Of a stretch of 10,487 bases of DNA, positions 1 to 5,525 are shown in pieces. Position numbers and translations under genes: made by a program. Under the pieces are notes generated by a model. That model saw only the letters and a list, made by a program, of their open reading frames with translations, was not told where the DNA came from and made no database searches. Position 1 is the first letter of the stretch. Each line of letters opens with the position of its first letter. The stretch is from Bacillota bacterium (GTDB taxonomy: Bacteria; Bacillota; Clostridia; Oscillospirales; QAMX01): positions 1 to 10,487 of the forward strand of contig JAKPBM010000302.1 of assembly GCA_029778935.1 (NCBI GenBank). Reading direction: 5' to 3'.

Positions 1-1233
1 CATCCGCTCCAGCCCCAGGCCGAAGCCGCCATGAGGCGGAAGGCCGTAGGCGTGGGCGGAGAGGTAGTGCTCAAACGCGGCGGGGTCCAGGTTCCGGGAG
101 CGCATTTTAGCAACTTGCTTTTCGTACTCGTGGATGCGAAGGCCGCCGGTGGTGATTTCCATGCCGCGGAAAAGCAGGTCGAAGCTCTCGGTCACGCTTT
201 CCCGGCCGGCACAGTCCATGGCGTAGAACGGCCTTTTTGCGGAGGGGTATTCGGTTACAAACACAAACTCCGAACCGGTTAGCTCGGCTATCCGGCGGCA
301 AAGGGCTTTTTCCTCGGCGGGGGAAAGGTCGTCGTCCGCTTCCGCAAGATTGCCTAAAAGCGTTTTGGCTTCCGCGAAAGTGACGCTGGGGATTTCCGTG
401 ATGGCCGGAAGGGTTACGCCGCAAAGGGCCAGGTCGCTTTGGTACTCCGCTTCCAGCAGGGCAAAGGCGCTTTTGAGCATGGCCGTTTCCAACGCCATCA
501 GCTCCGCCACGGCGGTAACGCCCGCGATTTCCGCGTCGACGCTGGTGTATTCGTTTAAGTGGCGGGCGGTGTCGTGGGGTTCGGCGCGGAACACAGGGCC
601 GATTTCGTACACCCGGCCGAACACGCCGGCCAGCATCTGCTTATAGAGCTGGGGGCTTTGGGCCAGGCAGGCTTTCTGCCCGAAGTAGTCCAGCGTAAAC
701 TGGCTGGCGCCGCTTTCCGCCGTCTGGGAAGTGAGCTTGGGCGTATGGATTTCCGTGAAGCCGTTGGATTCGAAATAGGCGCGAAATCCCCTGCAAAGTC
801 CCGATTGGAGGCGGAACAGCGCACGCTCTTTTTCGTGCCGCAAAGTTAGGAGGCGCAGGGAAAGCAGCGTTTCCAAGGATGCGTTCAGTTCCTTCCCGTT
901 TACGGGGAGGGGCGGGGCTTTCACCGGTTCGGAAAGGATTTCGCACCCGGTCAGGCGCAGCTCCAGCCCGATGCGGCTTTTCGGCTCGGAAACAACCACT
1001 CCTTGCAGGCGCACGTATGCCTGCTCGGACAGTTCCGAAAGGGCAAAGCAGGCTACTTCCGGTTCGTACAGGCACTGCAAAAGCATGGTTTCCGTCTGCA
1101 AAAGCACAAAGGCAAAGCCCGACATGGCGCGGATTTTATAAATCCGCCCGCAAACGGCGATTTCCCGCCCGATGTTTTCCTGTAAATTGGCGAGCGTGCA
1201 GGTATATAAGGCAACAGACGCTATGGTTTTCAT
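1..1233 (-). CDS. aspS: Archaeal-type aspartyl-tRNA synthetase, probably aspartate--tRNA(Asp/Asn) ligase; C-terminus cut off by window edge
   Basis: Class II aminoacyl-tRNA synthetase that charges tRNA with aspartate in the cytoplasm. 411 residues are visible and open to the window edge. An N-terminal OB-fold anticodon-binding domain (about residues 12-105) is followed by the class II catalytic core. Seen directly: QSPQLYKQM (192-200), motif 2 with FRAEPHDTARHLNE (215-228), the RIHEY segment (366-370) and motif 3 GGFGLGLERM (402-411). The HDT.RHLNE...D form of motif 2 is that of archaeal/eukaryal-type AspRS rather than AsnRS, and the protein lacks the large insertion of bacterial AspRS. The family is about 430 residues, so roughly 20 are missing. 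In Firmicutes this type is often non-discriminating and also makes Asp-tRNA(Asn) for GatCAB amidation; that is inference here. The start ATG (1233-1231) has an AAGGAG SD. An attenuator-like leader lies upstream. AsnRS is the less likely alternative. Confidence 0.9.
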   Translation of the reverse strand, partial: MKTIASVALYTCTLANLQENIGREIAVCGRIYKIRAMSGFAFVLLQTETMLLQCLYEPEVACFALSELSEQAYVRLQGVVVSEPKSRIGLELRLTGCEILSEPVKAPPLPVNGKELNASLETLLSLRLLTLRHEKERALFRLQSGLCRGFRAYFESNGFTEIHTPKLTSQTAESGASQFTLDYFGQKACLAQSPQLYKQMLAGVFGRVYEIGPVFRAEPHDTARHLNEYTSVDAEIAGVTAVAELMALETAMLKSAFALLEAEYQSDLALCGVTLPAITEIPSVTFAEAKTLLGNLAEADDDLSPAEEKALCRRIAELTGSEFVFVTEYPSAKRPFYAMDCAGRESVTESFDLLFRGMEITTGGLRIHEYEKQVAKMRSRNLDPAAFEHYLSAHAYGLPPHGGFGLGLERM

Positions 1234-1321
1234 GCAAATCTCCTTCTTTTTGATATAAAATGAATGTGACAGGAGGAAAACGCATAGCGTCGTCGGCGCC
1301 GGCAACGTCTAAGTGCCGCAT
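1136..1321 (-). CDS. Possible 61-codon upstream ORF overlapping the aspS start
   Basis: This ORF begins with ATG 1321-1319, preceded by an AAGGTGG sequence (1332-1326) that could serve as an SD. It runs out of frame into the first about 98 nt of aspS. The first residues are MRHLDVAGADDAMRF, with Asp at 5, 10 and 11; the rest is antisense-like filler with no recognisable domain. It lies between the attenuator's terminator and the aspS SD, so its translation would only occur on read-through transcripts and could modulate initiation at aspS. It may equally be a chance ORF. A CUCCU element (minus strand, within 1277-1271) just upstream could pair with the aspS SD. Confidence 0.25.
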   Translation of the reverse strand: MRHLDVAGADDAMRFPPVTFILYQKEGDLHENHSVCCLIYLHARQFTGKHRAGNRRLRADL

Positions 1322-1345
1322 ACTACCACCTTCTTTCCGGTATAT

Positions 1346-1377
1346 AAAAAACCGCCCCGGGCGAAATGCCGGGGCGG
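1346..1377 (-). terminator. Intrinsic terminator in the aspS leader (attenuator 3:4 hairpin)
   Basis: Read on the minus strand, CCGCCCCGG (1377-1369) and CCGGGGCGG (1360-1352) form a perfect 9-bp GC stem with an 8-nt loop, followed immediately by six T residues (1351-1346). It lies between the leader promoter and aspS, in the aspS direction, so it should stop most transcripts before the structural gene. The upstream arm can instead pair with 1435-1428, which gives an antiterminator. The seen geometry is that of a rho-independent terminator; its regulatory use is inferred. Confidence 0.88.
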
Positions 1378-1435
1378 CTTGCAAAACCCATTTTGCCATG
1401 CCCGCGGCGCAGCTCGAAAAGCGCTTGCGCCCCGG
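1369..1435 (-). promoter_or_regulatory. Predicted antiterminator pairing in the aspS leader (2:3)
   Basis: CCGGGGCG at 1435-1428 is an exact 8-nt copy of part of the terminator's 3' arm. It is fully complementary to CGCCCCGG at 1376-1369, the terminator's 5' arm, so this pairing and the terminator hairpin are mutually exclusive. Between the two arms sits a small independent hairpin (GCAAAA/TTTTGC, 1396-1381). The arm at 1435-1428 lies inside the loop side of the 1:2 hairpin, so it becomes free only when that hairpin is disrupted. Confidence 0.7.
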
Positions 1436-1453
1436 TGCACGGAGCCAAGCGCT
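1420..1453 (-). promoter_or_regulatory. Hairpin directly after the leader-peptide stop (attenuator 1:2)
   Basis: On the minus strand AGCGCTTG (1453-1446) pairs perfectly with CAAGCGCT (1427-1420). The inner bases GCTCC and GGGGC can add further pairs, with one G-U. The 5' arm starts inside the TAG stop codon of the leader ORF, so a ribosome held on the last Asp codon would cover it. When formed, the hairpin sequesters the antiterminator strand and allows the terminator to fold. Confidence 0.75.
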
Positions 1454-1487
1454 AACGATCCATATCGTCGCGGGCGATGAAAAGCAT
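1452..1487 (-). CDS. Asp-codon-rich leader peptide MLFIARDDMDR of aspS
   Basis: This 11-codon ORF runs from ATG (1487-1485) to TAG (1454-1452). An AGGAGAG SD lies at 1500-1494 with a 6-nt spacer. Three of eleven codons are Asp (GAC GAT, then GAT after one Met), all in the last five codons, and two are Arg. The ORF begins about 23 nt after the predicted transcription start and ends exactly where the first attenuator hairpin begins. The peptide itself needs no function: its role would be to stall the ribosome when Asp-tRNA(Asp) is scarce, as in the trp, his and pheST leaders of enterobacteria. The Asp codons also form a small stem (ACGAT/ATCGT, 1468-1455) that could compete with the main hairpin. 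Translation is predicted, not shown. Confidence 0.72.
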   Translation of the reverse strand: MLFIARDDMDR

Positions 1488-1516
1488 AATAAACTCTCCT
1501 AGATTAGCTTTGGCGT

Positions 1517-1545
1517 AGTATAGCACACGGATTTTGCAAAAGCAA
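1517..1545 (-). promoter_or_regulatory. SigA-type extended -10 promoter of the aspS leader
   Basis: On the minus strand, TTGCTT (1545-1540), a 17-nt spacer and TATACT (1522-1517) match the housekeeping consensus. A TGC directly precedes the -10 box, which makes it an extended -10. The start of transcription should fall near 1511-1510, giving a leader RNA of about 165 nt up to the terminator. Confidence 0.82.
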
Positions 1546-1906
1546 GAGGGAAGTAAAAAGGTTGTTCAATCTGCTCTTTGCCTTGCCAAAGGCAAGGCTC
1601 CTTCCGGAACGCCGATTGCCGGTCTGGCCAAAGCGGACGGCGCCAACTGGTTTTCCTGGCAAACAACATTATACAAAAAGGGTTTACTTTCTTTCCGGCA
1701 GGTCGATATACACTTTATAAGGCAGAGTATGCCCGGCGGAAGGAAAACGCGCGCGGCGTATCGTTTTTGCCATACAGGGCAGATCGCTTATTTAGCTTCC
1801 GAATGTTTTGCAAAGTGCCTATTTTCCGAAACGGGAGCGGCCACACCATTGTGAAAATTAAAAACGAAAAAATTTTCAGAAAAAGGATGGAAATCTCGCG
1901 GGAATA
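1546..1906. other. Divergent intergenic region with no recognised gene
   Basis: About 360 bp between the aspS leader promoter and the tig promoter. It is more AT-rich than the flanking genes, especially near 1850-1890. Short open frames occur here (for example plus-strand 1534-1854 and 1578-1919), but they have no convincing SD, no recognisable domain, and one runs through the tig promoter. The clearest element is a perfect inverted repeat, GCCTTGCC-AAA-GGCAAGGC, at 1580-1598, which is not followed by a T-run. It could be a protein-binding site or a degraded remnant; no function can be assigned. Confidence 0.5.
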
Positions 1907-1915
1907 TGGTATAAT
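1907..1915 (+). promoter_or_regulatory. Extended -10 promoter element upstream of tig
   Basis: TGG followed by a perfect TATAAT (1910-1915) forms an extended -10 box, with transcription expected from about 1922. No good -35 hexamer is visible at the usual distance, which extended -10 promoters can tolerate. It faces the tig-clpP-clpX genes and leaves a structured leader of about 165 nt. A weaker second candidate is TTCGCA (1985-1990), 17 nt, TACAAT (2008-2013). No CIRCE or CtsR heptamer repeats were seen near either. Confidence 0.6.
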
Positions 1916-1929
1916 GTAATGTGAACTGA

Positions 1930-1973
1930 CTTCGGCAGGGGCATTCGCCGCCGAGGCCGAAGCTGCCGAATGC
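1930..1973 (+). promoter_or_regulatory. tig leader segment with mutually exclusive hairpins
   Basis: TTCGGCAG (1931-1938) is perfectly complementary to CTGCCGAA (1963-1970). The overlapping CTTCGGC (1930-1936) is also complementary to GCCGAAG (1956-1962), and GCATTCG (1941-1947) to CGAATGC (1967-1973). These stems share strands and cannot all form together. GGGGGTTTT follows at 1974-1982, a weak T-run, so a poor terminator is possible. Function is unknown: it may be a leader switch, an mRNA-stability element or a binding site. Confidence 0.45.
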
Positions 1974-2088
1974 GGGGGTTTTCCTTCGCAGATTCATGGT
2001 TTCAACATACAATAAATTTTAAGAAAGTCAAAAGCGAGGCGGGCTTGCGGCCCCACCGCCGTTTCGCCCGTTTCAGGAGGAATGTTGC

Positions 2089-3423
2089 ATGATACTGAAG
2101 AGTGTGGAAAAACCGGAAACCAACGTCGTAAAGCTGGAAGTGGCCGTGGAAAAGCCCGAGTTTGAGGCGGCTTTGGAAAAGGCGTACAAGAAGACCGTCG
2201 GCCGTTACAACATCCAGGGCTTCCGCCGCGGGCGTGCCCCCCGCCGCATCATCGAGAAGATGTACGGCGAAGGCGTTTTCTACGAAGAAGCCATCAACAT
2301 CGCGTATCCCGAAGCTTACTCCGCCGCGGTGCAGGAAGCGGGCATTACCCCTGTCGACCGGGCGGAAGTGGAGCTTGTTGATATAAACAGCGACGGATTC
2401 ACCTTCACCGCGACGGTTACCGTGAAGCCGGAAGTGACCCTGGGCCAGTATAAGGGCCTGGAAGTGGAGCGCCCCGTTGTGAACGTCACCGACGCCGACG
2501 TCGACGCTGAAATCGAACGCCGCCGTCAGCGCGCCGGCCGTCTGGAAACGGTGGAGCGCCCCGCGGCCCTGGGCGACACGGTCGTCATCGACTTTGAAGG
2601 CTTTACCGACGGCGTGCCCTTCGAGGGCGGCAAGGCCGAAGGCTTCAATCTGAAGCTCGGCTCCGGCCAGTTTATCCCCGGCTTTGAGGACCAGCTCGTG
2701 GGCGTTTCCGCCGGCGAGGAAAAGGACGTCAACGTCACCTTCCCCGAAGAATATCACGCCAAGGAACTGGCCGGCAAGCCCGCCGTGTTCAAGGTGAAGC
2801 TGCACGAGGTCAAGGAAACCGTCCTGCCCGAGGTGGACGACGAGCTGGCCAAGGACATTTCCGAATTTGAAACCCTGGTTGAGCTGAAGAACGACATCCG
2901 CGCCAAGATGCTGGAAAGCCGCACCAAGGCCGCCGAGGACGAAACCGAAGGCCGCCTGATCGACAAGCTGCTGGAAGGCATGCAGGTGGAACTGCCGGAA
3001 GTCATGGTCGAGCACCAGCTGGACCATATCCAGGAAGACTTTGCCTACCGGCTCCGCGCCCAGGGCGTGACCATGGAAGCTTATCTCCAGATGACCGGCA
3101 TGGACGAGGAGAGCTTCCGCAAGACCTTCCGTCCCCAGGCGGAGCGCCAGGTCAAGACCCGTCTGGCTCTGGAAGCCGTCATCGCCAAGGAAGGCTTTAC
3201 GGTGACCGACGAGGACATCGAGGCCGAGTACAACCGGCTTTCCGAGCAGTATAAGACCCCGCTGGAAGAAGTTAAGAAGTATATGTCGCCGGAGATGGTC
3301 AAGGAGGACCTCCTCAACATGCGCGCCATCGCGCTGATTAAGGAGACCGCTGTCATCACCGACGAAAAGCCCGAGGAAAAGCCTGCCGAGGAGAATAAAA
3401 CGGAGGAAGAATCCAAAGAGTAA
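2089..3423 (+). CDS. tig: Trigger factor, ribosome-associated chaperone and peptidyl-prolyl isomerase
   Basis: ATP-independent chaperone that docks on the large ribosomal subunit at the exit tunnel and shields nascent chains. 444 residues, close to the usual 430-450. The N-terminal ribosome-binding domain carries the signature GFRRGRAP (44-51), matching the ribosome-docking GFRxGxxP loop. An FKBP-type isomerase domain follows at about 155-245, starting with LGDTVVIDFEGF and containing GSGQFIPGFEDQL. The helical C-terminal chaperone domain spans about 250-425 and ends in a Lys/Glu-rich tail (EKPEEKPAEENKTEEESKE). The start ATG has an AGGAGG SD (2075-2080) with an 8-nt spacer. It is first in the tig-clpP-clpX order, 80 bp ahead of clpP. 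No truncation is visible. Confidence 0.97.
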   Translation: MILKSVEKPETNVVKLEVAVEKPEFEAALEKAYKKTVGRYNIQGFRRGRAPRRIIEKMYGEGVFYEEAINIAYPEAYSAAVQEAGITPVDRAEVELVDINSDGFTFTATVTVKPEVTLGQYKGLEVERPVVNVTDADVDAEIERRRQRAGRLETVERPAALGDTVVIDFEGFTDGVPFEGGKAEGFNLKLGSGQFIPGFEDQLVGVSAGEEKDVNVTFPEEYHAKELAGKPAVFKVKLHEVKETVLPEVDDELAKDISEFETLVELKNDIRAKMLESRTKAAEDETEGRLIDKLLEGMQVELPEVMVEHQLDHIQEDFAYRLRAQGVTMEAYLQMTGMDEESFRKTFRPQAERQVKTRLALEAVIAKEGFTVTDEDIEAEYNRLSEQYKTPLEEVKKYMSPEMVKEDLLNMRAIALIKETAVITDEKPEEKPAEENKTEEESKE

Positions 3424-3437
3424 GCCAAGGCAGGTTC

Positions 3438-3475
3438 GGCCAAGCAAAGTTTTAAAATTCAAAACGAGGTTGGCC
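3438..3475 (+). other. Intercistronic hairpin between tig and clpP
   Basis: GGCCAA (3438-3443) pairs with TTGGCC (3470-3475), enclosing a second stem GTTTT (3449-3453) with AAAAC (3461-3465). No T-run follows directly, so it is not a standard terminator. It could mark an mRNA processing or stability boundary between tig and clpP. Only the base pairing is seen. Confidence 0.4.
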
Positions 3476-3503
3476 ATAAGTTTTGCAGAAAGGAAGTGTC
3501 GGT

Positions 3504-4082
3504 ATGAGCTTAGTTCCCATTGTCATCGAACAGACGAGCCGGGGCGAAAGAAGCTATGACATTTACTCCAGGCTTTTGAACGACCGGATCATCTTCCTTC
3601 ACGAAGAAGTCAACGACATAACGGCCAGTTTGGTTGTGGCGCAGCTCCTATACCTGGAGGCGCAGGACCCCGAAAAGGATATCTCCCTCTATATCAACAG
3701 CCCCGGCGGATCCATCACCGCCGGCATGGCCATCTACGACACCATGCAGTATATCAAGCCCGACGTGTCCACCATCTGCGTGGGCATGGCGGCGAGCATG
3801 GGCGCGTTTTTGCTTGCGGCAGGCAAAAAAGGCAAGCGCTACGCCCTGCCCAACAGCGAGATCATGATCCACCAGCCCAGCGGCGGCGCCCGCGGCCAGG
3901 TCAGCGACATCAAGATTCACGCGGAACGGATTATCCAGATCCGCGACAAGATGAACCAGCTCCTGTCCCAGATGACGGGCAAGCCCGTGGAAGTGGTGGC
4001 CGCCGATACGGAGCGCGACCACTTCATGTCGGCGCAGCAGGCGTTGGAGTACGGCATTATCGACAAGATTCTGACGCGTTAA
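3504..4082 (+). CDS. clpP: ATP-dependent Clp protease proteolytic subunit ClpP
   Basis: Serine peptidase that forms a double-heptamer barrel and degrades proteins fed by ClpX or ClpC in the cytoplasm. 192 residues from the ATG at 3504, which is chosen because AAAGGAAG (3489-3496) is a well-placed SD; a TTG 21 nt upstream is in frame but has no comparable SD. The start gives the standard N-terminus [20 protein letters not shown]. The catalytic triad is intact: Ser98 in GMAASMGAF, His123 in MIHQPSGG and Asp172 in ERDHFMS. The oxyanion-hole glycines SPGGS (66-70) are present. It is followed 34 bp later by its unfoldase partner clpX, so the two subunits are likely co-expressed. Confidence 0.98.
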   Translation: MSLVPIVIEQTSRGERSYDIYSRLLNDRIIFLHEEVNDITASLVVAQLLYLEAQDPEKDISLYINSPGGSITAGMAIYDTMQYIKPDVSTICVGMAASMGAFLLAAGKKGKRYALPNSEIMIHQPSGGARGQVSDIKIHAERIIQIRDKMNQLLSQMTGKPVEVVAADTERDHFMSAQQALEYGIIDKILTR

Positions 4083-4116
4083 GCCTGCCGGGTGAAAATC
4101 CGAAACGGAGAGAAAT

Positions 4117-5439
4117 ATGGCAAAAATTGGTGATCGAAACGAATACGGTGTATGCTCCTTCTGCGGGCGGCCCGAGTCCCAGGTGCGAAGGCTGATCCGC
4201 GGCGAAAACGGCGCGTACATCTGCGACAAGTGCGTGGACATCTGCTACAGCATGGTGTTCGAAGACCCCGCCTTTTTGGGCAGGGAGGAAGCCGCGCCGG
4301 TCCAGATGGAGTCGCTGCCGAAACCCGCCGAGATCAAGGCCTTTCTGGACGAGTACGTCATGGGGCAGGACGAAGCAAAAATCGCGCTGAGCGTGGCGGC
4401 ATACAACCACTATAAACGCGTCTTTTACTCCGGAAACGACCCCGACATCGAGCTGCAGAAGAGCAACATTCTGCTCATCGGCCCCACCGGATGCGGTAAA
4501 ACGTATCTGGCGGAAACCATGGCTAAGCTGCTGAAAGTCCCCTTCGCCATCGCCGACGCGACGACGCTGACGGAGGCGGGCTATGTGGGCGAAGACGTGG
4601 AAAACATCCTGCTTCGCCTGATTCAGGCGGCGGACTATGACATAGAGCGGGCCGAAAAGGGCATCATCTATATCGACGAAATCGACAAGATTTCGCGCAA
4701 AGGGGAAAACCCCTCCATCACCCGCGACGTAAGCGGCGAGGGCGTGCAGCAGGCGCTGCTTAAGATTCTGGAAGGAACCGTCGCCAACGTTCCGCCCCAG
4801 GGCGGCCGCAAGCACCCCCAGATGGAGTTCATCCAGATTAACACGCGCAACATTCTCTTTATCTGCGGCGGCGCCTTCGACGGCATCGACAAGATCATCG
4901 AAAAGCGCGTCGTGCAGAAAAACATCGGGTTTAACGCCGTCATCACCACCCGGAAGGAACGGCAGACCAGCGACCTGCTGAAGCACGTGGAATCCCACGA
5001 TATCATCAAGTACGGCCTGATTCCTGAGCTGGTGGGCCGTCTGCCGGTCATTGTGGGCCTGCAGGGGCTGGACGAGGAGGCGTTGGCCAGAGTTCTGACC
5101 GAGCCGAAGAACGCTTTGGTGAAGCAGTATCAGAGCATCTTTGCCATGGAAGGCGTCGAGCTCACGTTCGAGCCGGCTGCCCTTGCCGTCGTGGCAAAGC
5201 AGGCGTATGAACGGAATATTGGCGCCCGCGGTCTCCGCACCATCATGGAAAAACTCATGCTGGAGTTTATGTACGCCATCCCTTCGGACGAGAGCATTAT
5301 CCGTGTGAATATTACGGAGGCCTATGTAAAAGGCGAAGGGCCCGCGGAGGTTGTGCGGATTCCCGGCAAACGTGCCGTTCCGAGACCGAAGCTCGAAGTT
5401 CGACCGGCCCGGTCTGGTGGACGTCGTCGGCTATTATAA
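4117..5439 (+). CDS. clpX: ATP-dependent Clp protease ATP-binding subunit ClpX
   Basis: Hexameric AAA+ unfoldase that recognises tagged substrates and threads them into ClpP. 440 residues. The N-terminal zinc-binding domain has Cys13, Cys16, Cys36 and Cys39. The AAA+ module shows Walker A GPTGCGKT (122-129), pore loop GYVG (155-158), Walker B with Asp187-Glu188, and the RKHPQ segment of the pore region. The ClpP-docking IGF tripeptide is at 270-272, so pairing with the adjacent ClpP is expected. Sensor 2 GARG is at 369-372. The last 20 or so residues are unusually basic and Pro/Arg-rich, ending GGRRRLL, in place of the more usual acidic or Lys-rich end. The SD CGGAGAG sits just upstream of the ATG. 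The gene ends in a region that can form a long hairpin before lon. Confidence 0.98.
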   Translation: MAKIGDRNEYGVCSFCGRPESQVRRLIRGENGAYICDKCVDICYSMVFEDPAFLGREEAAPVQMESLPKPAEIKAFLDEYVMGQDEAKIALSVAAYNHYKRVFYSGNDPDIELQKSNILLIGPTGCGKTYLAETMAKLLKVPFAIADATTLTEAGYVGEDVENILLRLIQAADYDIERAEKGIIYIDEIDKISRKGENPSITRDVSGEGVQQALLKILEGTVANVPPQGGRKHPQMEFIQINTRNILFICGGAFDGIDKIIEKRVVQKNIGFNAVITTRKERQTSDLLKHVESHDIIKYGLIPELVGRLPVIVGLQGLDEEALARVLTEPKNALVKQYQSIFAMEGVELTFEPAALAVVAKQAYERNIGARGLRTIMEKLMLEFMYAIPSDESIIRVNITEAYVKGEGPAEVVRIPGKRAVPRPKLEVRPARSGGRRRLL

Positions 5440-5445
5440 CAAAAC

Positions 5446-5501
5446 AAGGGGCGGTTCAAGCGAACGAACTCTAACAGGGTTTGGCACCTGAGCCGTCCCT
5501 T
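5446..5501 (+). other. Long-stem hairpin between clpX and lon
   Basis: AAGGGGCGGTTCA (5446-5458) can pair with TGAGCCGTCCCTT (5489-5501) over 13 bp with two G-U pairs, closing a 30-nt loop. It begins 7 nt after the clpX stop and ends 24 nt before the lon start. Only short T stretches follow, so it would be a weak terminator at best. An RNA processing, stability or partial attenuation role between clpX and lon is possible. Confidence 0.45.
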
Positions 5502-5525
5502 CTTGTCAAAAAGAAAGGCAAAACT

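Noticed and set aside
1310..1335. T-box-like string AAGGTGGTAGTATGCGG near the aspS gene
   Set aside because: It resembles the T-box core only loosely, lies downstream of the terminator rather than before it, and no Stem I specifier region is present; the leader-peptide model explains the region better.
1534..1919. Two overlapping plus-strand ORFs of about 106 and 113 codons in the divergent spacer
   Set aside because: No SD, no domain, and one passes through the tig -10 box while the other starts over the aspS promoter; regarded as chance frames.
1900..2088. CIRCE or CtsR operator upstream of the tig-clpP-clpX genes
   Set aside because: I looked for the CIRCE inverted repeat and the CtsR heptamer repeats and saw neither here or in the clpX-lon spacer.
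2002..3477. 491-codon open frame antisense to tig
   Set aside because: It mirrors tig across almost its full length, shows low-complexity Leu/Gly/His/Val composition typical of antisense frames in GC-rich genes, and has no matching domain; tig itself is unmistakable.
3483..3503. TTG start extending ClpP by 7 residues
   Set aside because: The ATG at 3504 has a better-placed SD and gives the standard ClpP N-terminus.
4057..4998. 313-codon open frame antisense to clpX
   Set aside because: Shadow of the clpX coding frame, with no recognisable domain or SD.
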